This document shows positions 1 through 11,520 of a DNA stretch of 64,000 nt, piece by piece. A model generated the notes under the pieces. That model did not search any database. It saw nothing but the letters and a program-made list of their open reading frames with translations, and was not told where the DNA came from. Where the stretch lies: the NCBI RefSeq assembly GCF_000091045.1, contig NC_006685.1, positions 1,534,701 through 1,598,700 on the forward strand, read 5' to 3'. The position numbers were made by a program, and so were the translations under genes. Position 1 is the stretch's first letter; each line of letters begins with the position of its first letter. Source of the DNA: Cryptococcus deneoformans JEC21 (lineage: Eukaryota > Basidiomycota > Tremellomycetes > Tremellales > Cryptococcaceae).

Positions 1-1524
1 GCGTAATTGGAGAACAACGGCTCTGCGCGATTGATGCATGTCCAATCGACTGCAATAGCGTCCTGCAGCACATATTATCTTCCACAAGACACGAAGACCT
101 CATATATTTCTCGCTATCACATGCGCTCGTCATCCCACACATCATTTGTATCTCGGGACTGAACATTTGACTGGAACCGAATGATAAGAGCCTAAAGGAT
201 GGGGTGGGATATTGAGGCCTAGTTATTAACAAGCGCATCGGATTTACTCTTTAAGTAAGGTATTATGCGGGTCAGTAAACGCCTTGTTTATAAGCTCTTA
301 GATTCCTCCGCTTACTTCTGTCGTGAGAGCAGCTCCGACGACAACACCTTACCCATTTGCCGACGGCCCACTCTCTGCATGCGCTGTCAGCGATAACTTG
401 TCGTACTCAGCAAGATAAACACTTTACCGTCTTTTTTGTCCTTGCCGTCATCTTGGGCGACATCGCCTTGTGTGCTGGCAATCTCCCTCATTTTTTTTCG
501 ATGTTTCCTTCGGGTTGTCGAGGTCACGGTTCTCTTACAGTATGACAAAGAGCAGGCGCAATTGACCAGTCGCTGGTCGTAGGACCTTTTCTGTTCCCGC
601 CGATCTGCTGGCGACATCATTGCGCGGTCGTAAGACCTTTTCTTTTGCTGATCTGCTGGTGACATCGTTGGGGGTCGAAATGAAATAACTTCAGTGAATG
701 AACAACAAGGAGGAAGAGACAAGACGCTGTAATATTTGGATAAAGCCTCAGTTCTAAGGACGTTCTCAGAGCCCTCGTTAATAAACTGAAGAATATTTAA
801 GTGAGCGTAAAATATATCCATGGTGGCAAATCTTGTAACCTGGCCCACCGTCATCAACAAGTCTTGATTTTTTAGCTTCTGGTCCCAATTGCGTTACGTA
901 ATGGTAAGTCTTGTACGACATAGTAATCAAGCAATCCATTTATTTTACTTTCATGTTCGTTCCGGTCAGGTGCGTGGTTGCACGAACAGTGACTCCTTGC
1001 TTTTCCTTTTCTCGCTTCTTTTTGTTTTTATTCTTTCAATGTCAAATGCGCATCTGTTATACGACGCCTCGATTTGTTCTAAACAATCCAACCCTGCCTC
1101 AAGTCTTCTTCCAACCATTTTTGCCCACTGATGTCTTTCACTGATGGTAAGAAGATAATAATTTGGGTGGGAATTCTAAAATTGATCTATTCGCGTCAAT
1201 AATACGATCGAGCATTGTCATCCGCCGCGGGGCACATAATGACGGTGATTCTCAAGGAGACGGAAGGGACTAGCGCATAAGATGTCTTAACGGTACCTTT
1301 TCTGAGCAGCCCATCCATTTACATTATACCTGTCGTCCATCATCAAGCAAACGTGGGATCACCAGTCTGCGCAGAATAACAACCCCTATACATTGGTTAA
1401 GGACTACAATATTCAACATAAATACTTTTTTACCCCTCTATATACCCAAAACATTGTAAGTTCATGGCAAGGCGTTATATTTGTATTGGTTTTCAAGACT
1501 GGAGACAACTTCGTGCAACTTCCT
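1..1524. other. Left-edge interval with no supported gene
   Basis: Only short reading frames occur here. None has a recognisable domain or a convincing set of splice sites. The longest is a minus-strand frame at about 387-860, made odd by an internal repeat (listed separately). The right part is the 3' flank of the minus-strand hydrolase gene. An exon of a gene lying to the left of the window cannot be excluded. Confidence 0.5.
575..666 (-). repeat. Imperfect 41-44 bp direct repeat in a short frame
   Basis: Two adjacent copies, 575-618 and 626-666, share the core GATCTGCTGG and both begin GGTCGTA. They differ by a 3-bp length change, so on the minus strand both keep one reading frame. That frame encodes two copies of a basic unit beginning MSPAD and ending KRSYD. 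The codon-sized difference hints that it is or was protein-coding, but no homologue is recognised and no start or stop context supports a gene. Confidence 0.45.
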
Positions 1525-3015
1525 TTAGATTGCGCTTTCATCCACATGCACCAAGACCTCCACCTCAATGTTGACACCGGCCTGTCCTTTTCTCTCGAGG
1601 TCATCCATCATCTCTCCCAAAGTCTTTCTACCAGACGCAAGCTTGGGCGGGGGAAGAATGGTGAAGCCCGTGATATCTCTTGGAGTGGATGGTCGACGGG
1701 CGACATAGGTAGTCAGAAGTGGATTGGGGGATGAGGGAAGGGAATCAGGCGATTTGGTACGCAAAAACTCTGCCAGGATGATATCCACCCTGTTTAATCT
1801 TATATCAGTTTGATATCACAAGGCTACTAATTAGGACTTACTGGTCAGGATTGGTTAGAGTGATCCATCGACCGGTTACAGCACCTTCCAGTAGATGCTT
1901 GGCAGCATTAACGTGCTTTCCAGACCTGAAAGCGGCCTCGTTAAGACTGTCGACAACGTTGTTATACAAGTCGGTTTGGGCAGCTCGTTGTGGCTCGTTA
2001 ATAGGCTATGTTTCCGATTAGACCTCTTTTTTTAATCGTCATGAAAGGCCGATTTACCTCAATGATAAGTACTGGGCAGTTAATCCCTTCCATCTCCCTC
2101 ATACTTGGCAACACATTTCTGGATCTCAATAAAGAGTTACAGATAGGCAGAGTAGACTCCAGCTATTCATGTCGCTTATGGTTAGGTTTAGTAGATTGTA
2201 TTTTCGCAGATTGCTTACCTCGCCCGAAGCCATTTTAGCTTGTACCATATGACCATATTCATCCGTCATCTCCCGCAGAGCTGGGTCACCAACTTGACCA
2301 CTGCAAAAGTCGAAGACATAAGTGTTGAGGGATTCGAGCGACTCAATGTCCCTGTCTGCAATGGTTTTTTCTATCTCCTGTAACGATGTCAAAACTCGTT
2401 TTCTTCGTAAAGATTGAATAAACGGGCTTACCTTGAGCCATTCATCGAACGCTTCCTCCACAAACTCAGGTTCGTCCTCCAAAGGAGGTGCAACAAGGGT
2501 CAGGCTCTCAGTGATCTCTGGATGAGAGAGTGCCAGTCTCAGAGCCGTCAAACCACCGGCCGCCGAGCCTACAAGGTGAACAGGACCAATAACTAAAGCC
2601 TTCTGTTGACGGGGGCACACATTAGTGCCAGAGCCAGTCTCATGACTTGGAGACGCGGACCTACCAGTGCCTGGAAAAAGTCATCGGCAGCATTTTGCCA
2701 CGAATATTCCTTGGCAAGGGGTAAGTCGACATGGGATGACCCATGGCCCGGCATATCAATAGCAAGTAAGTTATATTTCTGATGAAGCTCGGGATCGTCG
2801 AACTGAGGGTAGCTGCATATGCGCATTGGTCAGCTGGAGATAACGGTTTGCCAGCAGAGCTTTCAGGCTTACAAAAAAAAGCTGTCTACCCAAGGAGGAT
2901 GGCAGAAGAGCACAGTCGGATAAGTTGGATCGATGGTCTCTGCTGCTTTGCTTTCAGGAGTAGACAAGCGGTAAGCCAGAGAATAGGGCTGATTGGGGAT
3001 TTTTACTGTGAACAT
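1525..3015 (-). CDS. Alpha/beta-hydrolase-fold protein, probably catalytically dead
   Basis: Seven exons join in phase into about 370 residues. The start is the ATG at 3015 (MFTVKIPNQ); the frame upstream has no ATG. Family features in order are the oxyanion-type segment LFCHPPW (about residues 36-42), IDMPGHGSS (about 66-74), the nucleophile-elbow strand HLVGSAAGG (about 105-113) and a C-terminal NPDQVDIILAEFL. In active members the elbow reads G-x-S-x-G; here the serine position is alanine (G-S-A-A-G). The usual acid after strand 6 and the histidine before the last helix are not evident either (CPVLIIEPINEP and ITLTNPDQ). The fold assignment is strong. Loss of catalysis is inferred, and the substrate or partner is unknown. 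Confidence 0.75.
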
Positions 3016-5778
3016 GTCTACTTTTTTCGTGTTGTTGCTTGGAGTGACTGAAATGTAGTACCTCAATGGTAAAGGGGGGCCAACTGCTATTGGCACAGGC
3101 GATAATATAATATAGTCAGTCCTCCAGCCCGGCTTTTACACCTTTGCAATGATTCTGTTGAGCTAGAAATGGTGTTTCACTGTGATTCTTCTAGACAGAC
3201 CGTGTCCTGGTGTGCTGATGATGTGTGGCAATGCAAGATTATTAGTGGTGTAGTCACGAAGAAGTCTTTGTGTGCAATTACAGTGAGTTTGTCTGTGTTA
3301 ATTGTCCTTTTTTGCTGGAACAAGCTTGCCTCCTTAAATGCCCGCAGAGGCGCAGCTCAATAAGATGTGGATTCACATCTCTCACCCACAGGTCAGGGTC
3401 AACGCGAAAAAAGCGGAGTGAATTAGCTGCTAATAATGATAGGAGATAGGAACACCCGGCTCTCCGGCAATCCGTTGGAAAGCGGCGATTAAGGGTAATA
3501 AGCATGCACCGGGCACCGGTCCAAGGACTGTTGCGATAAATAATTAATGGGCCCAAAGTAATAAAATAGATCATAGGCCTTACGCCCGCATTGTATCCTG
3601 GCGCTCGATAAGCGTAGCAGGAACGACGTAGAACATAAAGAACATTCGTCGCTCACCCTCCTTTCACTTTACTAACATACGGAAGACCGGCATCATCTTG
3701 TTTGCATATCATGCCAGTAGGTAGTAGTAGGCTACTAATAAATCAGTCTTTGATTGAGTAGTTTGATATACCTTTCAGTCAGTCAGTTGTCACCAACAAT
3801 CATCAGGTTATCATATATCTCAAAAGGGTGGGCGCTAAAAGAAAGGCACGAGGCACTAGAAGAACATATATTGTTCGATCGTAACGAAGAAGGAACGCGG
3901 GGTACTGGTTATATATGGAGCATCGTGGAGGGATGATGCCAGTCACATATGGCCGAAGACCTATCTGCAATTACGATATTGTGGCTGGGGGAAAAACCGA
4001 TGGACGACGGAGAAAGAGACGAGGGCGGAGGGGAAGAGGGAAAATCAAAAGAGAACAAAAGACAACATCAAAATAAAAATTTCGGGGTTTTATAAGGCGT
4101 CGGAAAAATCCGATACAGGACAAAACCTTCTTTTTATCTTCTTCGCGGCCCGCCCGCCCCTTCCACATTCCACATCCCACTTCTCGTTTGAGATTCTTCC
4201 CTTTCCCTTGTCTCTGATCTCTTCTTCTGTTGTCCATCTGTATCCTGCCATTACCGCGGCATGTGACATATGACTTCTGGAAGTTGAATCATTGATTAAT
4301 GCTAGGCTGTCTGTCTAATTTTTTTATAGTGCTGATAGATCATGTCAACGATGGCCAATGATGAAATGAGAGATGAGAAACGAAAAAAGGCCAACGTTCT
4401 GCATCTCTCTCTCTCTTTCTCTTTCAGGCTGATTCATGCATGATGTCTTAAAATGTCTCGCATACATGCTGTCTCATTAAAGATGGCTCCGATAAAGCTG
4501 CGCTGCTAAACGTCGTAAATCGTCCTGATTCTAATAAGTACTTCCTCTCTTCTTTGGTCCTGGGCCTTGCCTTGCTTCATGCTCCACGACATCTCCAACA
4601 ACCTGTGGTCGTCGCCATTCTTCACAGGCATATTTCACTCTCATTAAAAATCCAATTCCTCCCGCTTTATCTGCCTTCTTGTTTCTTGTCTTTGTCTTCG
4701 CAGTTGGGTATAATAGGAACTGGGACTACTTTAAGGGTTAAATTCACGCTATATAAAACAGTTGTGGGAATGAGGCATAAGACAGCCACTCAGTTAATAT
4801 GATCAGGGTGTTTTGTTCCTCGCAAAGCGTAATATGGTCCGTGGTTTATGGTAAGGATATCACATGGCAGAAGGATAGCTTCGGCATGTGGCATGGGCGG
4901 TTAACTCCCTGCTGTTCATTATCCATGTATCACAAATGGAAAACGGTCTATTATCATTATCAGTTGCAAGTGTATTGCTGAATGTTCGTGAGGCCTCCTG
5001 TTTATCAAGAGTACAGAACTAGCATTCCATTCCGGATAATGAGTATTGGACAATGACTTACCTGCCGAATTTCCACCTATTTCACTGAAGTGCGAAGCGG
5101 CCGGAGCTGATTATTCGCAATCCACAATCCTTCCTTCCCTTCTTGCTCACTGGAGAACGCGGCGTTTCAGATAATATTAGTTGGTATTGGAGCCTTGGCG
5201 CCTGAAATCGTTTGATGTTTTATTCCCGCTGTGGATGTGGTCGCTTCACCAGTTTTCGTCGTAAGGTCACTCCACATTGAATGGCAGTAAAGGTTAGATT
5301 GAGTGTTAGAGTCTACCCTTTGACATTTTCGAATCAAGCGATTTGCCTGTACAAGTAGATACCGATGTTGAGGTTCTTATAGATAGGTCGACAATTCTAA
5401 TGACGAACTTTAGCCATCCCGGGAGGCTGAAATCGGATAGCCCGATGGGTCGATATGGAGACTGGAGTACCTCCGATAGAGCTTTCTCTTAGGTATTTCT
5501 CGTATCTCCCATGGTGATGGAGTAAAAAAGTCGGCTCTGAGAGGTGCAAAGGGGTCCAGCTAACAGATAGCCGACCTTCGAATTGGTAAAGGTGGCATAC
5601 TGCTCTTTGTGTGTATCCCCCATTAGCAAAGAAGACTGCAAAAATCATATTGGCCGTCTGCATAACTCTTGACGGCCTGTTGAACGCAGATGTGTAATAC
5701 TCCAATCTCCTCATTCCAATGTCTTCTCTCAACCATACTCCCTCTTCCTTGCTTCCATCACCCTTCCCGATAGCCCGC
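3016..5778. other. Gene-free interval of about 2.8 kb
   Basis: This lies between the 5' end of the hydrolase gene and the 3' end of LSM4. No reading frame resembles a known protein, and no consistent exon chain was found on either strand. A CT-rich run lies near 4405-4427. The left few hundred bases should hold the hydrolase promoter. The size is unusual beside the typical 200-700 bp spacing here, so an unannotated non-coding transcript is possible. Confidence 0.5.
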
Positions 5779-6586
5779 TTATGGTCGAGGCGGTCCGCCC
5801 CTAGGTGGTCCTCCTCTACCCCTTTGATTGAATCCGCCACGTGCCGGTCCACCTCCTCGACCGGGGGGTCCGCCTCGCCCAGGTGGTCCACCTCGACCTA
5901 GAAGGATAGAATGTCAGTTTGATCTGATAATTGCAGAGAAAGTATAAGTATTAGCTTACCACCTCGAGCACCTCCTGGTCCGCCCCGTCCACCTAAAATA
6001 GACCCGTTAGCGCCCTAGACTCCTCCGCCTTGCCTTGCAACCATTTCAACCCACCTCTAGCTCCGCCTCGCGCTCTGTTCGCTGCTCGGGCCTTGTCTTG
6101 TTCCTCAGCCGCTTGTTCCAGAATGTTGTCTGCTATACGGAAATACTTGATCTATAGCACCATGTTATTAGCTGCTGTTCGTTGCCGTGGCCATTTGTTT
6201 GCCCTTAGTATAAATGGATATATCCACTTTATTCAAGTTACACAGATAGACTCACAATGTTACCCTTGATAAACATCTCCTTCATTTTCCAGAATCGCTC
6301 GCCGTCCGCTGAAGTTTGGTAAACCTCTCGAAGAGTAACGTTCATGAAAGTGTCGCATTCCACTAGGTGACCGTTGAAGGTAACTCCATTCTTCAGTTCC
6401 ACCAGCTGCAGATATGATTTGTGTCAGAGCGTTGTCTTTGGCTGATTGAAAGCATTCGTAGAGTGCGCAAGTCCATTAGACCAAAGAACTCACCATTGGC
6501 TTGCCTTGAGCGGCTGTAAGAAGTGAGAGTGGAAGCTACTGTCTTGTGAGTATGTTACTTGGCATGTCTGGGCGAGCACTCACCAT
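5779..6586 (-). CDS. LSM4: U6 snRNA-associated Sm-like protein LSm4
   Basis: Six exons give about 146 residues. The first exon is only the ATG, followed at once by a GTGAGT donor; exon 2 continues [14 protein letters not shown]. The Sm1 motif is [20 protein letters not shown] and the Sm2 motif is IKGNIIKYFRI, the normal LSm4 arrangement. The tail after about residue 90 is rich in RGG/GRGGP repeats, as in other LSm4 proteins, where it binds RNA and is arginine-methylated. LSm4 is part of the LSm2-8 ring (U6 snRNA stability and splicing) and the LSm1-7 ring (mRNA decapping). It is divergent from the SLD7-like gene with about 390 bp between the starts. Confidence 0.93.
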
Positions 6587-6976
6587 TATGGCTGCCTTCC
6601 TGAGATATCGCTGTTAAAGACTGTAAAGTGTTGGATATTATCGGAGCGAAAGGAGATGCTGTATAGGAGCGTAAGAGATGACCAAAAATACACGTCACGC
6701 GTTCTGAGATTTCTGCGTATAAATAATAATACGCACGCGCACGACGCGACGAACGACGAGGCAGCAGCAGTATTATTGTTTATCGTATGCACCGTACGCT
6801 TGGGAGTATAGATATACTTGTATATTTCTCTGCTTTTCACTTTTACCATCAATTTATAATCGATCCATCGTGCGTTGGGACGGCACTGCTAGGGCTGCAC
6901 GACAGCAGCTTCGATTTCCATCCCACCTTTTGACGTGTCTGTCTTGTCCTCCAAAACCCATGGCTCAAAGCACATC
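6587..6976. promoter_or_regulatory. Shared upstream region of LSM4 and SLD7-like gene
   Basis: 390 bp separate two divergent start codons, so both promoters must lie here. The minus-strand frame crossing it is an overlap artefact with no domain. No specific binding site could be assigned. Confidence 0.55.
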
Positions 6977-9027
6977 ATGGCAACCCTCGATCCCGGCTCT
7001 TCTCCTTCAAGGAACCCATTCGCGAGGCAGCCAAACGATGTTTCTCAAGGTGTTTCTTTTTCGAAGAGCACAATCCTACCAAGCCCCAATCGCAAACGAC
7101 CAACATTGGCCACAACCGTTAACGATGTCGGTACGAGCCTCGGAGATGGCGTCATGGCGACGCCCGCGGATAGAAAGGTAATGTCGTCGAACGGGGGCCC
7201 AAAATCAAGCTGGAGATTGCTTTGGCGGGGAGGTTTAGAACTTGGCAATGAAGGTTGGAGGTTGGAAGGTACGACGGAATTCGGGAGGTGTGAATTCTGA
7301 ACTGACAGTCATATAGGAATCACTTTTTTCGCGCTCTTATCCTTTTCAGCGCCAACCCCAACAGCGATCCATTCTAACCCATTCTCTTTCCCTACACCAC
7401 CTCCTTCCTTCTCTCCTGCACCTTCTTCACCATTCCATTCTTTACCAGGAGGAACGGTCGATATCTGTCTTTCACTCGAATCCATGAGAGGCAGGAAGTT
7501 CCTTCAGGTCCGCGGATTGGTGCCCTTGCCAGAGGAGGAACTGTTGGAAGGTGAAGGTGAAGAGGATGGTACGGGTGGGGTCCAAGTCGCCATTGCTCCT
7601 GAAGCATATCTATTGGCGGCGTACTTCACGGGGCTTTTGTGCAGGGAAGGGAAGCTGTCGAGTAGTGGAAGGACGCTATGTGCCGTTGTCATTGGTTTAG
7701 GTGATGAGGAGGTTGGTAAGTAATGGTTGACTTTCATGACTTGATCCAGCTCACAGCGCTCAGATGCAACGTCCAAATCAACAATTTTAATCTACGGTCA
7801 GTTGCAGAATCAAAGCACCAGTTCTTCAGACAAGGATGCAACAAGACAAGGCGCTTTACGTCTACTTGTGGGAAGGAAGAGACTACCGCGACCACCAGCT
7901 AGCGAAAAAAGGATCAGGCCAGGCGAACCATTACCTCGAGGTGAGGCCAGTCAATGTTCTACAAGACCCTTCATTGCTAACCTCATTCAACAGCTCCCTT
8001 ATTCTTGCCCCCTGACAATAAGAAGCCCTTCCACCCATTCGCCCGGACGCTGTCTCGCTCATCTTCTACTTCCATTTATGCTCCACCCCGCTCGGCTTCC
8101 GGAATTGAACCACCTCCCAGGCCTGGACCTGCACCCGTTTCTGGACGAACGCCGGGGCGACGGGGCGAAAAGCGAGCAATACAAAATGGGAACGACGAAC
8201 AACGAAAACGAAGGACTGGGAAGATTATTGGTGTCCCTGAGAAGACATTGCCATTTGATGTTGCTGATCAATCCAAGGAGGATGGAGAACGAAGAGAAAG
8301 GAGTATGGTTCCTAATGAGAGTTCCTACCGTGCAGCATCTCCATCACAAACGTCTATGGTGGCTCCAGAAGCAGTTCTTGGGGAAGAGCAGGATATATTC
8401 GGGTTGAGGGCGGCTTCGATGAGCAGGATACCTTCGGCCGGTGGGCGATCTTCCATCGCCGGCGATAAGGTCGTGGGAGGTGAGGACAACTCTGAGGAAC
8501 TTGCAGGTGTTGGACAAGCTAAGAGAGCCAGAGTACCTCAACAAATTTTGGATAACAAAGCTGTATGGTCCTCTATTCTCCCAATCAAGCGAGAAAAGCT
8601 AATATCGATTGCTTTGTAGTCAATCCGCAAGCAAACTCTACTGCTTCTAGAAGAAAGAGGGGTTTCTCGTACGAACGACCTCTTCAAAGAGATATTTGGA
8701 ATCACCACAAAGGGGGTGTATTTTGCGTTTGTAAGTTGGTCCACTGTAAAGGCGTGGTCCAATACTTATCCAACAATTTAGCGAGATCGACTGGAAGAGA
8801 CTCCTCTCCCAAAACCAGATATCCATCGAGTCGTTTTAGGTCACTTGGACATGTACCTCCCGACATCCCCCTTCAAGCAAGTTCATCCTGAAGGGACGAT
8901 ATTCGAAGAAGACGAGAAACCTTTCCACGAGAGTGCCGATAGAAAAACCAACGTCAGCGGCGAGCAATCGCTATATCTGCACGAATATCATGACAGAAAG
9001 GTCAAACTAGAGCCCGTAGCTGAGTAG
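6977..9027 (+). CDS. SLD7: SLD7-like DNA replication initiation factor
   Basis: Six exons join in phase into about 590 residues. The start is ATG 6977 (MATLDPGSS). The N-terminal region has WRLLWRGGLELG...LEGITFFALL and GRKFLQVRG, like the Sld7 N-terminal domain. The middle is a long Pro/Ser-rich and basic linker (PPRPGPAP, RRGEKR, QAKRARVP). The C-terminal part has KQTLLLLEERGVSRTNDLFK followed by EIFGITTKGVYFAF, the pattern of the Sld7 C-terminal domain. In yeast Sld7 binds Sld3 and supports CDK-dependent origin firing. The assignment rests on remembered family patterns in the two end domains, so it is good but not certain; the linker is too diverged to help. Its 3' end faces the alcohol dehydrogenase gene. 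Confidence 0.7.
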
Positions 9028-9252
9028 TAATTCAGTGAAGACGGCACCAAACCGGGGGACTGCAGGACCCCTTACATTACTGTAGCATAGTGTACATACG
9101 CATAACTTAGATTTCGGCCAGGTAATATTGGAATATTTTCAAATCAATCATTAGTTGTATCCCTCAATTCAATGCATCATATTCGACAGCTACAACTTCT
9201 ATGCCCATAGGGACCACAAGCAACCTAAAAAGGCTTACATGAATGTATCGGC

Positions 9253-10857
9253 TTAGGCGTCGATGTCCTGGATAAGAATAGACCTGTACCTGACAGTGCT
9301 GTTCTCAACGGCCTTGATAGCCTTGGCCGCGTCTTTCATCTGCAAGATCTCAACCCAAGGCTTAACATTCTTCTCAGCCGCAAGCTTCAACATTCGCTGC
9401 ACCTCCTGCCTGTTACCCAAGTGGCTAGAGGCAAGAGAGGCACCATTGCCAGAAAGAGCTTGAGAAGTGATGTTGGTCAAGCCTTCGTCAGGCATACCGA
9501 CGAAGACAAGCTTCTTGTCAACATCAAGACAAGAGAGGAGCTCGTTGACGGGGAGCTTGTTGGAGGAAGCAGTGACGATGATGAGGTCAAACTCGAGCTC
9601 ATGGCCCTTTTGGAAACCCTCCTCGCCCGTAGCGATGAAGTTCTTGGCACCCATCTTCATAGCATCCTCCTTCTTGGCGTCGGAACGAGAGAAAACGGTG
9701 ACCTCAGCGCCAAGAGCAGTACCGAAGAGAACGGCGTAGTGACCGCTACGAATGAAGTTTTAGTTCAATCTTACATCATTTTGCTTCTGTAATACTTACA
9801 GGCCACCGAGACCAACCACACCAACCTTCTTGCCGGGACCAGCACCGTTCCTTACAAGGGGAGCGAAGGTGGTGATACCAGCGCACAACCTGACGACCAA
9901 ATTCAGCTCGAGTTAAGATAGAAGATGTAAAATTTGACTGACATGGAAGCAGCATCAGTAGACTTGAGGGACTCGGGAATGCTGAAAACGAATCGCTCCT
10001 GGGCCCTGACGTGGGTAGAGTAGCCACCTTGGTGCTCAGAACCATCGTACCCTTATAAAAATGTCAGCTTCCAAACATGGTAGGTATTCGCTGGTTAACG
10101 TACAGTGGGTGTTGTAGCCGTGAACGGGCTGGACACAGTAGTTCTCTGTGGGTAAAAATTTAACTATGCAACATTTATCATAAAGCAACAAATAGTACAC
10201 ACCGTTAGGGCCCTTGCAGGACTTGCACTTTCCACATGAGCCAACTTGGGCACCAACACCGACTCTGTCGCCAACCTTGAACTCAGAAACCTTAGAGCCA
10301 ACCTCGACGACCTTGCCAACGACTTCATGGCCAGTGACGACAAACTTGGTCTGGAAAGGACCCCAGCCACCAGAGATAGTGTGGTGGTCCTAAAATTTGA
10401 TAGCAATAATTAGAATGGCTGAAAAATTCTGGAGAGAAACTACGTACAGATCCGCAGACACCACAGCACTCTACAGCGACAGTAATACGGTCGTCCTCAA
10501 GAGGCTCAAGCTCGTACTTTTTAAGCTCAAAGTTCTGTTAATCGTCGTCAGATTTTGTTATCTGATCTCATCAAGCGAAGGGCACGTACGAGGTAGTTGT
10601 CAGGGGAAGAGATAGCGTAGCCTGCGAAAATATAACATAGCTTCATTAGCATTTGCCCTCCAATCACATCATCACACCCCACTCTCACCCTCACTCCAGA
10701 CCTTTCGCCTTAGATGTTCCACTTGCGGAGATTCACTTGCAGGGATCTTATCGCGGCCTCACGGGTCCTTAAATCGCAAGGTCTCGTTCGCCGCTAGACC
10801 GCAATGTCTCTATATAATCAAGATTCGCGACTCACCGGTAGCGTGAGTGATAGCCAT
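9253..10857 (-). CDS. Zinc-dependent (NADP-type) alcohol dehydrogenase, cinnamyl-alcohol DH class
   Basis: About eight exons give a protein of roughly 350 residues. Catalytic zinc ligands sit in CCGVCGSDHH and TGHEVVGKV; structural zinc cysteines are in [12 protein letters not shown]...YC; the Rossmann motif is VGLGGLGHYAV, with FSRSDAKKE after the second strand. This is the Adh6/Adh7 (CAD) subfamily of medium-chain dehydrogenases, which reduces aldehydes, usually with NADPH. The first exon is just 22 nt (MAITHATG) and is followed by a 214-nt intron (10622-10835), long for this locus, which holds a TATATAG element and might serve in regulation. The physiological substrate cannot be told from sequence. 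Confidence 0.9.
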
Positions 10858-11520
10858 TGTGAATTTAGTTGAGATGTTTGATATTTGCTGAAGATGCTGA
10901 CAATGGGATGGAAATTTTCTGGTGAAGAAGAGGATAGAAGAAACTGGAAACAGCGATTTTTTTCTTTTTCTGGTCGAGAAAAGAGCACCATATGAAGACC
11001 TCCTTTTTAATGATTGGTATTTACTAGACGTCACAGCCGGCTACTTTCGGCATCCCGGCCCGCTGCCGTTCCGACTATTATGTTTACGTATCGCCAAGGA
11101 ACATTCGCTCGTTACCACCTCCGGCTGCATGCGTTCATTGATCGGTGCTTGTCCGATTCTATGTAATCCTTCTCTTGATTTTCGGTGGCGGCAAGCTGTG
11201 GTAGTGTTCTTGGGTTGAGATTTTCAAGGAATTGCTCATCCAAAATCTTCAAGAACTCCTTCTCTAAACAGGCTTCTTTGATTTTGTATGATCACTTATT
11301 ACATCGGCAGAAACAACAATAGTACTCTCGGTAGGAGTAGTCTCGGTAACAGTAGTCTCGGTAACAATAAAGAGTCGCTGCATATTTCAGGATATCTCCT
11401 GTAGAAACTATAGAAGCTAAGATTACATGACAAGACCATCACATTAAATCCGTATTGAAGTGAGATAGTGCTTTCTCTCATACAGCCGCTGCTGGCTTTC
11501 TGCCATCTCTACCTTTCAGC
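10858..11520. other. Dehydrogenase upstream region and PX-gene 3' flank
   Basis: 663 bp without a supported gene. The part next to 10857 must hold the dehydrogenase promoter; the part near 11520 is the 3' flank of the PX gene. A 15-bp tandem repeat lies at 11321-11365. Confidence 0.5.
11321..11365. repeat. Three tandem 15-bp units
   Basis: The units at 11321-11335, 11336-11350 and 11351-11365 follow AGTAGTCTCGGTAAC; the last two are identical and the first has three changes. The repeat is intergenic, so it is probably a length-variable minisatellite. Confidence 0.8.

Noticed and set aside
4358..4432. C/D box snoRNA (ATGATGA at 4358, CTGA at 4429)
   Set aside because: The boxes have suitable spacing, but the flanks do not form a terminal stem and the middle is a CT microsatellite.
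5397..5891. 164-codon minus-strand ORF overlapping LSM4
   Set aside because: It overlaps the last LSM4 exon in another frame and shows no protein-like pattern.
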